Assembly: GCF_008973465.1 (NCBI RefSeq)
Contig: NZ_WBXN01000004.1
Coordinates: forward strand, 6,798,501-6,862,500
Direction of reading: 5' to 3'
Origin: Streptomyces sp. SS1-1
Lineage (GTDB): Bacteria; Actinomycetota; Actinomycetes; Streptomycetales; Streptomycetaceae
Length of the DNA stretch: 64,000 nt
The position numbers and the translations under genes are program-made. The stretch's first letter is position 1. Every line of letters starts with the position of its first letter. Positions 32,212-40,589 of this stretch are shown in pieces. The notes under the pieces are model-generated. The model saw only the letters and a program-made list of their open reading frames with translations, searched no databases and had not been told where the DNA came from.

Positions 32212-34176
32212 GTGCCTGACGCAGGCCTGTCGAATTCACCAGGCGCCGCCCGCTTCTTTGAAGTGCCCGACGCTCAACTGAGCGCCGAACTCAAGAAGTG
32301 GACGGGAGCGGCACCGGCGCTCCACCCCGTCGGAGAACTCCTCGACCGGCACTGGGAGGCGGGCTTCGCCTACGCACGGCTGTGCACCGCCGACACCCGC
32401 ACCGCGGGCATGCTCACCACGGCGGCGTTCACCCGCCTGTTCGGCGAGACCCTCCGGCAGACCGGGCCGACCGCCGCCTGGCGCCCCCGGCTCCTCGTCA
32501 CCGTCGGCCGGATCGCCGCCGAATGGGACGCCGACCACCGGCGCGAACTCCTCCACCCCGGGCTGCGCTCAGGCCCCGACGGCGTCGGAGCCGCCGCCCG
32601 CCTGCAGCCGCCGGACCACCGCCGGCTGCTCTCCGAGGCGTTCGCACGGCTGCCCCAGTCGGCCCGCTGCCTGCTGTGGCACACCGAGGTCGAGGCCGAA
32701 CCGGCGTCCGTACCGGCCGCACTCCTCGGCATGGACGCGGAGACCGGACGCCTGGAGCTGGAGCGCGCCCGCGACCGGCTGCGCGAGGAACTCCTCCAGG
32801 TCCACCGCGAACTCGCCCCCGAGCACGAGTGCCGCCAGTACCTGCGGATGCTCGACGTGACCTACCGGCGCGGCGGTGTCGACGTCGACCCCGACCTGCG
32901 CGCGCATCTGAACCGCTGCGCGCACTGCAGCGGCACCGCGGACCAGCTCGGCGTCTTCAACGGCGGACTGGGCATCGCCCTCGCCGAGTCCGTGCTCGGC
33001 TGGGGCGCGCGGGCCTATCTGATCGCCCGCGTGAGCCCCGGCGCGCAGCCTCCCGTCTCCGCGCCCGACCCGTACGGGCCGATCGCGGGCGAGTCCTTCT
33101 TCGCCGACACCGGCGCCGCGGCCTCCGCCGCGCGCCCCCACCCCTCGGCGTTCACCTCCGTCACGGCCCCGGACACCGCGGGGACGCCCGCCGGCGTACC
33201 CGGCCCGCGCAGCGCCCGCCGGGCCGCCCGCCGCTCCGGCGCACGCCGCGAGCCCACCGGGCCCGCCCGCCGCGGCGCCCGCGCCTGCTCCAGCCGCGTC
33301 GCCGTGAAGGTGGCCCGCCGCGCCGCCCGGCGCCGCAACCTGTCGGCGGCCGTCGCCACCGTCAGCGCCCTGGTCGTGCTGCCCCTGGTGATCTGGTCCG
33401 CCGCCGGTTCCGACGGCGGCACCGACGACACCGCCGTACCCACCGCCCACGGCCAGCGGCCGTCCGGCTCGGCGAGCCCCGAGAAGGACGCCCCCAGCCG
33501 CAACCCCGCGTGGGCGGGCGCCGCCGAGGCGGCCAAGGGCGACCTGCGGGGCCGGCTCCACAACATCGGCTCCGGGCTGTGCGTGGCCGTCGTGGGTGGC
33601 CGGGCCGTCGAGGGAGCGGAGACCGAACTGACCGCCTGCGCCCCCGGTCCCGCCCAGGAGTGGACGTACGAGACCGACGGGCTGATCCGCAGCGCCGCCG
33701 ACCCCGGCCTGTGCCTCGACTCCCACCTCGGCTACTCGGTCCGGCTCGCCCCCTGCCAGGTCACCGGCGCGGGCGGCGACGACGTCCGCTACGACTTCAC
33801 GCTGCCCGGCGCCCTGATACCCCGCTTCGACCAGGAACTCGCGCTGAGCCCCGCGGCCACCGACGGCTCCGGCGCCCTGGTGCTCAAGAGCCGCGACGAC
33901 GACAACGGCACACAGCACTGGGCCGTTGACACCGCGCGCACCACCTCCGCGCTGGAGACGGTCACCTTCGCCCCGAAGCCCGCCGCCGCCGTCAGGCCGG
34001 CCCCACCACCCGCCCACACCCCGGCGCCGCCCTCCGCGCACACCCCCGCCACCAAGTCCGCCCGCACGGCACCGCCCCCGACCGCACCCCCGGCCGCCCG
34101 GGCGCCCGGCGCGCCGGCGGGCGAGGGCGGGCCGAGGGGCGGCGGCCGTGGGCCCGGGGGTGGCGCCCACCGCTGA
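32212..34176 (+). CDS. Transmembrane ECF sigma factor fused to zinc anti-sigma and ricin-like domains (copy 1)
   Basis: 654 residues in one chain. Residues about 42-106 resemble ECF sigma region 2 (RHWEAGFAYARLCTADTRT..., AAFTRLFGETL, RPRLLVTVGRIAAEW). Residues about 140-200 match region 4 (ARLPQSARCLLWHTEVEAEP, AALLGMDAETGRLELERARD). Then an anti-sigma zinc signature HxxxCxxC (His232, Cys236, Cys239), a single membrane helix at about 378-398, and an outside beta-trefoil-like ricin domain at about 445-577, ending in a Pro/Ala-rich tail. GTG start after GGAGGA is preferred to ATG 32170. Role inferred: membrane-held sigma factor that senses a carbohydrate or wall signal. Confidence 0.72.
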   Translation: MPDAGLSNSPGAARFFEVPDAQLSAELKKWTGAAPALHPVGELLDRHWEAGFAYARLCTADTRTAGMLTTAAFTRLFGETLRQTGPTAAWRPRLLVTVGRIAAEWDADHRRELLHPGLRSGPDGVGAAARLQPPDHRRLLSEAFARLPQSARCLLWHTEVEAEPASVPAALLGMDAETGRLELERARDRLREELLQVHRELAPEHECRQYLRMLDVTYRRGGVDVDPDLRAHLNRCAHCSGTADQLGVFNGGLGIALAESVLGWGARAYLIARVSPGAQPPVSAPDPYGPIAGESFFADTGAAASAARPHPSAFTSVTAPDTAGTPAGVPGPRSARRAARRSGARREPTGPARRGARACSSRVAVKVARRAARRRNLSAAVATVSALVVLPLVIWSAAGSDGGTDDTAVPTAHGQRPSGSASPEKDAPSRNPAWAGAAEAAKGDLRGRLHNIGSGLCVAVVGGRAVEGAETELTACAPGPAQEWTYETDGLIRSAADPGLCLDSHLGYSVRLAPCQVTGAGGDDVRYDFTLPGALIPRFDQELALSPAATDGSGALVLKSRDDDNGTQHWAVDTARTTSALETVTFAPKPAAAVRPAPPPAHTPAPPSAHTPATKSARTAPPPTAPPAARAPGAPAGEGGPRGGGRGPGGGAHR

Positions 34177-34193
34177 GCGGTCGGTCCGACCGC
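34177..34193 (+). terminator. Palindrome directly after the first ECF-ricin gene
   Basis: GCGGTCGG-T-CCGACCGC, perfect 8-bp arms starting at the base after the stop codon; could act as terminator stem (with a smaller effective stem) for either convergent gene. Confidence 0.4.
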
Positions 34194-34324
34194 GGCCTGC
34201 GCGTTGGAGCAGGTCACTGGGTTTGCGGCGTCCGATGCCAAGGCCCCTTCCACGCACACCCGAGCCGCTTGGTCCGGTCGCACGACAGCGCCTCCGGCAC
34301 GGCGGCCACCGTCGAGCCGTCCCG

Positions 34325-35005
34325 TCAGTCGCCCGTGCCCGGCTGGAGGATCGTGAGGAAGACCGTGGACTCGTTGCCGCCCACCGGTACCTCGCCCGAT
34401 GTCCAGGCCACCCGGAGCGGGTCCCGTTCGTCCGGTGGTGTCACCAGCAGTTCCTTCGGTTCGGCCGTGCGGGCCCCGCTGATCTCGGGGCTCGCGAAGG
34501 TCAGCCCGGCCCAGGCGCTGGCACCCGGCGCCAGTGAGACCGTCGCCGGGGTGTCCGGGGAGCGGCGCGGGTCGGGGCCGAGCTGCCGGCCGGAGGCGTC
34601 CACGAAGGCGGCGCCGGGGTAGCCGCGCACGGTGCAGGTGCGGTCGGCGCGGTTGGTCAGCACGATCGGGAAGTTGCGCTGCCCCGCTCCGGGGCTCGGG
34701 CGGCCGAGGCGCGCCCGCAGCTCGGAGGTGTGGCAGCGGGGCGCGGCGGCGCCCGACTGGGTCACCGGGCTCTCCGTGTCCGGGGTGCCGGGTGTGGTGG
34801 CGGGCGTCGTCGTCGCGGGGCCCGTGCCCGCGGCCGTGCCCGGTGCGGTCGTCGCCCCCTCGCCGGCGGACGGTGTCCCCGAGGCGCCGGTGCCGTCCGC
34901 GCAGGCGGTGAGCAGGCACAGCAGCGCGGCGGCGGTCACCGGGAGGGCGGCCCGGCGGCCTCGGACCGAGAAGGGGGATTGCGGTGCGCGTCCCATTGCT
35001 CCCAT
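34325..35005 (-). CDS. DUF4232 lipoprotein
   Basis: 226 residues. A lipoprotein signal (RRAALPVTAAALLCLLTAC, lipidated Cys at 35) is followed by a Thr/Pro/Ala-rich linker and a DUF4232 domain with two cysteines (RCHTSELRARLGRPSPGAGQRNFPIVLTNRADRTCTVRGYPGAAFVD). The domain occurs in many Streptomyces and mycobacterial surface lipoproteins with no known function. Start at 35005 or at 34996 (MGRAP). It lies next to a SpoIIE phosphatase gene on the same strand, 57 bases downstream of that gene's stop. Confidence 0.8.
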   Translation of the reverse strand: MGAMGRAPQSPFSVRGRRAALPVTAAALLCLLTACADGTGASGTPSAGEGATTAPGTAAGTGPATTTPATTPGTPDTESPVTQSGAAAPRCHTSELRARLGRPSPGAGQRNFPIVLTNRADRTCTVRGYPGAAFVDASGRQLGPDPRRSPDTPATVSLAPGASAWAGLTFASPEISGARTAEPKELLVTPPDERDPLRVAWTSGEVPVGGNESTVFLTILQPGTGD

Positions 35006-35062
35006 GTCTGTGAGGCATCCCCGTTTTCCCGGCGCGTAGTCACCGTTCCGGGCGCGTCGTCC

Positions 35063-37447
35063 TCACTCCTCGCCGAGCAACCCGATCTCCGCCCAGATGG
35101 TCTTGCCCTCGGCGGTGTGCCGGCTGCCCCAGCGCTGGGTGAGCTGGGCGACCAGCAGCAGCCCCCGGCCGCCCTCGTCGTACGTCTTCGCGCGGCGCAG
35201 GTGCGGGGCGGTGTGGCTGGTGTCGGACACCTCGCAGATCAGGGTCGTGGCGTCGTGGATGAGCCGGAGCCGTATCGGGTGCATGCCGTAGCGGATGGCG
35301 TTGGTGACCAGTTCGCTCACCACCAGTTCGGCGGTGAACGTGGCCTCGGACAGGCCCCACCGGCCGATCTGCTCCACGACCTGCTTGCGGATCGGCGCCA
35401 CCAGCGCCGGGTCCGCCGGGATGTCCCAGGTCGCCACCGCGGAGGACGGCAGCCCCTGGGTGCGGGCCAGCAGCAGGGCCACGTCGTCGGCGGCACCGCC
35501 CGCCGGGAGCAGCGAGTCCAGCACCCTGTCACAGGTCTCGTCGAGGGAGCCGGACGCCGCCGCGAGCGACTCGCACAGCAGCGCGTGGCTGGCGTCGATG
35601 TCCCGCTCCCGCGACTCGATCAGCCCGTCGGTGTACAGCGCGAGGACGGTGCCCTCGCGCAGCTCGAACTCCGCCGACTCGAACGGCAGTCCGCCCAGGC
35701 CCAGCGGGGGCCCGGCCGGCAGGTCGATCTCCACGGGCCCCTCGCCCGGCGCCACCATCACCGGCGGTGGATGCCCGGCACGGGCCAGCGTGCAGCGCCG
35801 GGAGACCGGGTCGTACACCGCGTACAGGCAGGTGGCGCCGACCTCGCCGAACACACCGTCCGTGCCGACTTCCTCCGACAGGCGCACGACGAGGTCGTCG
35901 AGGTGGGTGAGGAGCTCGTCGGGAGCGAGGTCGATGTCGGCGAGGGTGCGCACCGCCGTGCGCAGCCGGCCCATCGTCGCCGACGCCTGGATGCCGTGCC
36001 CCACGACGTCGCCGACGACCATCGCCACCCGCATCCCGGACAGCGGGATCACGTCGAACCAGTCGCCGCCCACCCCGGAGCGCGCCGCCGGAAGGTAACG
36101 GGAGGCCGCCTCCAGCGCGGCGGTGCGCGGCAGGGTGCGCGGCAGCAGGCTGCGCTGCAGGGCCAGCGCGGTCTCGCGCTCCCGGGAGTAGCGGCGGGCG
36201 TTGTCGATGCAGACGGCGGCGCGCGCGGTGACCTCCTCCGCCAGCAGCACGTCGTCCGGGGTGAACGGATGAGGGTTCGCGAACCGCGACAGCACCGCGA
36301 CGCCCAGGGTCGTGCCGCGGGCCTGGATGGGCACGGACATCGCGGTGTGGATGCTGTACTCCTTGATCCGGTCGGCGCGCTGCGGGTCCCACGACAGCCA
36401 CTGGTCGAGGTCGCCGGTCGCGGCCGAGGCGACGATGGTGTGGCCGGCCAGCAGCGCGTCGGCCTGCGGGGACGTGGCCGGGTACACGTCCAGCCGACCC
36501 GGCTTGACGACGACCCCGGCGCTGCCGTCCGCGTCGATGATCCGGTGCGCGGTGCGCCGCAGCCCGATCGGCGCCACCGGCCGGCCCACGGGCGGATCGC
36601 CGTGCTCGGCCGGATCCAGCAGATCGACGCTGACGAAGTCGGCGAGCGCGGGCACACAGATGTCCGCCAGCTCCTGGGCCGTGGTCGTCACGTCGAGGGT
36701 GGTGCCGATGCGCACGCTGGCCTCGTTCACCAGCTGGAGGCGCTCCTGCGCCTGGTACTGCTCGGTGAAGTCGTGCGCGGCGACCGACACGCCCCGCACC
36801 CGGCCCAGGCCGTCCCGGATCGGGGCCATCCGGGCCAGCCAGCTCAGCGTGCGGTCACCGCCGACCGGCACATACGTCCGTACGGCCGTGCCGCGGCCCG
36901 TGGTGAGCACCTGGCGCAGCCGGCCCTCCAGGTCGTGGCCGTGCGCCATGCCGGTCATCTCGACGATGCGCAGACCGCGCACGTTCTCCGCGGGCAGGCC
37001 CAGCACCTCAGCCATCACCTTGTTGATGCTGCGCACCCGCAGCCGCTCGTCGTAGATCGCGATGGCGCACGGGGAGTCGAGGAGGGAGACGTCGTCCAGC
37101 GGATCGTCGTGCGCGCGGGTGCCCTCCGGGTCCAGCGGTGTGACGACCAGCCACCGGGCGGGGCCCTGCCCCGGATGCGGCACCCGGTGGACGAGCACCC
37201 ACACGGGGAGCGTGCCGCCGTCGCGGCGGCGCAGCGTGACGACGCCGTCCCAGCGGTCGCCGTCCGGGGGGACGGCCCCGTCCGCGCCCGGGCCGGCCAG
37301 CAGGTCCGCCGCCGGGCGGCCCACGACGTCGGTCGCCGAGTGGCCCAGGAGGCGTTCCGCCCCGGCGTTCCACTCGACGAGCAGGCCGTCGGCGTCGATG
37401 ACGGCCCGGGCCGTCGAGGCCTCGTCGACCGGGTGATCCGGGCTCAT
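35063..37447 (-). CDS. PAS-GAF-SpoIIE phosphatase with C-terminal ATPase (RsbW-like) domain
   Basis: 794-residue signalling protein. Domains in order: PAS (about 10-110, VIDADGLLVEWNAGAERLLGHSATDVVGRP), PAS (about 125-245, CAIAIYDERLRVRSINKVMAEVLGLPAENV), GAF (about 255-405), SpoIIE/PP2C phosphatase (about 425-645; GVGGDWFDVIPL and VVGDVVGHG carry metal-binding Asp), and a GHKL ATPase (ELVVSELVTNAIRYG...EGGRGLLLVAQL). It is expected to dephosphorylate a STAS anti-anti-sigma factor and also bind or phosphorylate one, controlling a sigma factor in response to a small ligand or redox signal. GGGAG 8 bases before ATG 37447 fixes the start. Confidence 0.88.
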   Translation of the reverse strand: MSPDHPVDEASTARAVIDADGLLVEWNAGAERLLGHSATDVVGRPAADLLAGPGADGAVPPDGDRWDGVVTLRRRDGGTLPVWVLVHRVPHPGQGPARWLVVTPLDPEGTRAHDDPLDDVSLLDSPCAIAIYDERLRVRSINKVMAEVLGLPAENVRGLRIVEMTGMAHGHDLEGRLRQVLTTGRGTAVRTYVPVGGDRTLSWLARMAPIRDGLGRVRGVSVAAHDFTEQYQAQERLQLVNEASVRIGTTLDVTTTAQELADICVPALADFVSVDLLDPAEHGDPPVGRPVAPIGLRRTAHRIIDADGSAGVVVKPGRLDVYPATSPQADALLAGHTIVASAATGDLDQWLSWDPQRADRIKEYSIHTAMSVPIQARGTTLGVAVLSRFANPHPFTPDDVLLAEEVTARAAVCIDNARRYSRERETALALQRSLLPRTLPRTAALEAASRYLPAARSGVGGDWFDVIPLSGMRVAMVVGDVVGHGIQASATMGRLRTAVRTLADIDLAPDELLTHLDDLVVRLSEEVGTDGVFGEVGATCLYAVYDPVSRRCTLARAGHPPPVMVAPGEGPVEIDLPAGPPLGLGGLPFESAEFELREGTVLALYTDGLIESRERDIDASHALLCESLAAASGSLDETCDRVLDSLLPAGGAADDVALLLARTQGLPSSAVATWDIPADPALVAPIRKQVVEQIGRWGLSEATFTAELVVSELVTNAIRYGMHPIRLRLIHDATTLICEVSDTSHTAPHLRRAKTYDEGGRGLLLVAQLTQRWGSRHTAEGKTIWAEIGLLGEE

Positions 37448-37674
37448 GCGCGCAGCTCCCACGGGCACACTCACGGTGAACAAGCGTGTCACTCGCGCCC
37501 CAGCCTAGGCCCTCCGGGCGACTTCCCGCCTGCTCAGGGCCGGGCCCGGCCCCGGACGCTCGCGGCCGGACTCCTCCGGCCGTCGGCGGCCGGTCCCGCC
37601 CGGCCGCGCGACGCGGCGGTACCGGCCTGTCCAGCGTCTGACCTGGGGGGATTTACGCCGAAGTACCCGGGCGG

Positions 37675-37689
37675 TACCGTGAGGACATG
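37675..37689 (+). promoter_or_regulatory. Leaderless promoter -10 element of the RHH-Fic pair
   Basis: TACCGT, six bases, then ATG at 37687. Confidence 0.6.
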
Positions 37690-37968
37690 CCAGCTCTCAA
37701 CGTGGAGTTCAGCGACCGTGAGCTCGAGGATCTGCGGCAGATCGCCAAGGAACGCGGCACCTCGATGAAAGCGCTCGTACGGGAGGCCGCTGCGGCCGAC
37801 ATAGCCCGGCACCGCGCGCTCCAGGAGGGCGCCGAGGCGTTCCGCAGGTTCTTCTCCTCGCACGCCGAGGAGTTCGCCGCCGCCTTTCCCGACGACGAGC
37901 CGCCGGCCGGTGGCGCGGGACGGCCCGGCGGCGAGCGACGGTCCGGCGGCGAGGGGCGGGCCGCCTGA
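37687..37968 (+). CDS. Ribbon-helix-helix (CopG-like) antitoxin-type protein
   Basis: 93 residues. The N-terminal MPALNVEFSDRELEDLRQIAKERGTSMKALVREAA has the strand-helix-helix pattern of CopG/Arc DNA-binding proteins. A helical middle and a Gly/Arg/Pro-rich tail follow. The downstream gene begins 3 bases after its stop, the usual antitoxin-toxin arrangement. It would repress its own leaderless promoter and neutralise the partner, by analogy with Phd/Doc and RHH-type modules. Confidence 0.7.
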   Translation: MPALNVEFSDRELEDLRQIAKERGTSMKALVREAAAADIARHRALQEGAEAFRRFFSSHAEEFAAAFPDDEPPAGGAGRPGGERRSGGEGRAA

Positions 37969-37971
37969 CCG

Positions 37972-38349
37972 ATGGCATCCGTCCTTCACATCGACGTGCC
38001 CTGGCTGCTCCAGCGACATGAAGAGGTCCTGCCGGACCAGCCCACCGTCAACGACTTCTCCGCGCTGGTCGCCGCCGTCGCCCGGCACCGGGTGGACCCG
38101 CCCCGGCTCGGCGTCGACTCCGACCCGGCCTGGCGCGCCGCCGCGCTGCTGCACACCCTCGCCGTGCTCAAGCCGCTGCCCTCGGCCAACGCCCGCTTCG
38201 CCTGCGCCTCCGCCGTGGCCTACATGTTCGTCAGCGGCGTCGGCATCGACCCGCCCTACGGCGCTCTGGTCGACCTCGCCCGCGATCTGATGTCCGGCAA
38301 GACGGATGTGTACGGCGCGGCCGACCGCTTGCGATCCTGGCAGATCTGA
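37972..38349 (+). CDS. Fic/Doc-like toxin component with degenerate catalytic motif
   Basis: 125 residues, close in size to Doc. LQRHEEVLPDQPTVNDFSALVAAVARH resembles the Doc N-terminus, and AALLHTLAVLKPLPSANARFACASAVAYMFVSG aligns by position with the Doc core AxLxHxxxxxHPFxDGNKRTA, but here it reads KPLPSANARFA. The catalytic His (HPF) is replaced by Lys, and the (D/E)GN(K/R) loop is changed, though Asn and Arg are kept. Streptomyces proteins of this type are often named fic-family toxins. AMP/phosphate transfer by the canonical mechanism is doubtful. Confidence 0.62.
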   Translation: MASVLHIDVPWLLQRHEEVLPDQPTVNDFSALVAAVARHRVDPPRLGVDSDPAWRAAALLHTLAVLKPLPSANARFACASAVAYMFVSGVGIDPPYGALVDLARDLMSGKTDVYGAADRLRSWQI

Positions 38350-38432
38350 TCGTCGCGCGGGCCCTGTTTTCCCGCGTTGTGCGGAGGGGGATTCTGACTT
38401 TATTTCAATTGATGCTGATGTTGCCCAAGTGC

Positions 38433-38464
38433 CTTGTTGGGTCTGAGTGCGCTGTGCAAGGGTG
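38433..38464 (+). promoter_or_regulatory. Shared promoter-like element, copy 2 (CTTGTT-N13-CTGTGCAA)
   Basis: CTTGTT (38433-38438), 13 bases, then CTGTGCAAGGGTG (38452-38464), matching copy 1 at 32078 in sequence and exact spacing. It lies in the low-GC stretch 38390-38470 upstream of the second ECF-ricin gene. Confidence 0.5.
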
Positions 38465-38638
38465 AATGCCGTGGGAGTGGAATAGGCCGGGGCTCAAGCG
38501 TTCCGCGGGGGAATCGGTGCGGACGGGCGTCGCGGAATTTCCGCCCCCGCGATCGCGCCGGAGAGGTCCACGGCATGTCGCTCGCTCCTTTTCGGCGATC
38601 GGAACTTCTGTGTTCGCGTGCGGGAAGGAATCCGTTCA

Positions 38639-40249
38639 GTGCCCACCCCCCACCCCCCTCGACCTCCCTATCCGCCACCGGGAGGTCTCCCCGAGGAGTC
38701 CGACGAAGGACTCGCCGCCCGGCTGCGGGGCCGGACCGACAGCGAGGCCGCGCCCTCCGTCGCCCTGCTCATGGCGCGGCACTGGGAGCCGGTCCACGCC
38801 TACGCGGTGATCTGTCTGGCGGCCCCCGCCGGCGCCGCCTCCCACATGCTCACCGCCGCCGCCTTCCATCAGGTGCTCGACCGTCTGGCGCTGGGCGAGC
38901 CCGCCGCCGCGCTGCGTCCCCGGCTGCTCGTGGCGGTCCGGGACACGGTCCGGCACTGGTCCGGGGACGAGCGGATAACGGGGACGGTGCCGGAACTGGG
39001 CAAACCCTCCGGCGGGCGCGGTATGCGGACCACGAAGTCCCTGACGCCGGAAAATCGACGGCTCGCCGACCGGTCATTCCAGGCGCTTCCGGGACTCGCC
39101 CGATGCCTGCTCTGGCACACGGAGGTGGAGGCGGAGCCGCTGAATGTCCCCGCCGGACTGCTCGGCCTCGATCCCGTTACCGCGAGGGCGGCACTCGAAC
39201 AGGCGCGGGACAAATTCCGTGAAGGTTGTGTACATGCCCATCGGGAACTCGCGCCCACGAAGGATTGCCGGTTCTACAACCGCCTCCTCGACGTCCCCAT
39301 TCGCCGGGGCGGCGCCCTGCTGCCGGATGTGGAGGCGCATCTGGCGCAGTGCCGTTACTGCCGGAACGCGGCCGAACAACTGAGCCATTTCGAGGGCGGG
39401 CTGGGTGTGCTCATCGCCGAGTCCGTCCTCGGCTGGGGGGCGCGCCGCTACCTCGAGACCCGTCCGGGCCGGGCCCCGTCGCGCACCCGTGGCGGCGCCC
39501 GGCACGGCGCGGCCCGCCGCCGGCTGCTGGCGCGCGTGCCCACACAGGTCCGCAGGGTGGCCGGCCCGCCCCGCCCCTCACGGACGCTGCTGACCGGGGT
39601 GGGGGTCGCCTCCGCCGGGCTGATCGCCCTGCTGCTCGTCGCCGGGTTGCTCACGGAGGACGACGGTGTCGATCCGGCCGCCTCGGCGACCGCCGGAAGC
39701 CCCGGCACCCGCCTCCCGCCCGCCGTGTCCTCCGCGCCGCCCGGCACCGCCCAGGCACCGGCCGTGCCGTCGCGCACCCGGCTGCGGAACGCCGCCGCCG
39801 GCCTGTGCCTCGGCGTCCGGGGCGAACCGGGCCCCGGCGCGGGCACCGAACTCGCCGCCTGCTCCGACGACATCGGCCAGACGTGGTCGTACGACAAGGA
39901 CGGACGGCTGCGCAGCGCGGCCGACCCCGACCTGTGCCTGGACTCCCGCGCGGACGCCGGAGTGGTGATCCTCGGCAGATGCGCCCCCTCGGGGTCCGGG
40001 CGCGCCGAGGACGTGCGCTACGACCTCACGGTCCGGGGCGAGGTCCTGCCCCGCTGGGACGAACGCCTCGCCCTGGCGGCGGCCGCCCCCGACCCGGGAG
40101 CCGACATCGTCGTCAAGGTCCGCGACCGCTCCGACACCCAACGCTGGCTGACGGACCCCCCGACCTCCGCGACCCCGGACGCCCTGTCGAGCGCGGTGGT
40201 GGGCCCGGCGGGGGCGCGGGGCGCCGGGCTGGGGGAGCGGGGCGCGTAG
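38639..40249 (+). CDS. Transmembrane ECF sigma factor fused to zinc anti-sigma and ricin-like domains (copy 2)
   Basis: 536 residues, paralogous to the gene at 32212. Region 2-like (LMARHWEPVHAYAVICLAAP, AAAFHQVLDRLALG, RPRLLVAVRDTVRHW), region 4-like (FQALPGLARCLLWHTEVEAEP, AGLLGLDPVTARAALEQARD), zinc motif HLAQCRYC (His234, Cys238, Cys241), the conserved GGLGVLIAESVLGWGARRYL, one membrane helix at about 317-337 and a ricin-like domain at about 375-505. GTG start with GGAAGGA upstream. The last 27 codons lie in the first unit of a 183-bp tandem repeat, so the C-terminus may have been altered by it. Confidence 0.72.
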   Translation: MPTPHPPRPPYPPPGGLPEESDEGLAARLRGRTDSEAAPSVALLMARHWEPVHAYAVICLAAPAGAASHMLTAAAFHQVLDRLALGEPAAALRPRLLVAVRDTVRHWSGDERITGTVPELGKPSGGRGMRTTKSLTPENRRLADRSFQALPGLARCLLWHTEVEAEPLNVPAGLLGLDPVTARAALEQARDKFREGCVHAHRELAPTKDCRFYNRLLDVPIRRGGALLPDVEAHLAQCRYCRNAAEQLSHFEGGLGVLIAESVLGWGARRYLETRPGRAPSRTRGGARHGAARRRLLARVPTQVRRVAGPPRPSRTLLTGVGVASAGLIALLLVAGLLTEDDGVDPAASATAGSPGTRLPPAVSSAPPGTAQAPAVPSRTRLRNAAAGLCLGVRGEPGPGAGTELAACSDDIGQTWSYDKDGRLRSAADPDLCLDSRADAGVVILGRCAPSGSGRAEDVRYDLTVRGEVLPRWDERLALAAAAPDPGADIVVKVRDRSDTQRWLTDPPTSATPDALSSAVVGPAGARGAGLGERGA

Positions 40250-40500
40250 TCGTCCGAGGGGGCGAGGGTGCCGGCCCTGGTGGGGAGGGGCCGGCACCGT
40301 GGTGCCCCGTCTTCCGGCGCCTGTTGGTGGCTGCGGGACGGGTCGGAGCCGGCGAGCCCCGGATGCGCTGTGGAGTGCGGTGGTGGGTCCGCGGGCGCGC
40401 GGGGCGCCGGGCCGGGGGAGTGGGGCGCGTAGTCGTCCGAGGGAGGGCGCCGTTCCCGTTGGGGAGGGGGCCGGCACCGTTGTGCTCCGCCCTCCGACGC
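40169..40500 (+). repeat. Degenerate tandem repeat, period 183 bp
   Basis: A unit starting GCGACCCCGGACGCCCTGT at 40169 recurs as GCGAGCCCCGGATGCGCTGT at 40352. The block including GGGGCGCGTAGTCGTCCGAGGG is also displaced by exactly 183 bases (stop codon TAG 40247 against 40430). Similarity runs for about 140-150 bases. The first unit contains the stop codon of the second ECF-ricin gene. Confidence 0.75.
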
Positions 40501-40589
40501 TCAGACCCCGTCCGTGTCCGCCGCCCCCGCACACCCGCTGTCGAGCGTGGGCCACCGTCCTGGCCGACTCGTCCGCTGTCGACGTCGGT
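40250..40589. other. Gene-free repeat-filled spacer
   Basis: Holds the rest of repeat unit 1, all of unit 2 and about 90 bases of unassigned sequence with a weak third similarity (CGCTGTCGAGCGTGGGCC near 40540). Open frames here exist on both strands because of extreme GC content and show no protein-like composition. Confidence 0.6.

Noticed and set aside
37448-37492. Earlier GTG start of the PAS-GAF-SpoIIE protein
   Set aside because: It has no Shine-Dalgarno sequence, while ATG 37447 has GGGAG at 8 bases; the added 15 residues match no domain.
40113-40532. 139-codon minus-strand frame rich in Thr, Arg and Pro
   Set aside because: It is simply the 183-bp repeat read on the other strand; the repeated peptide pattern comes from the DNA repeat.
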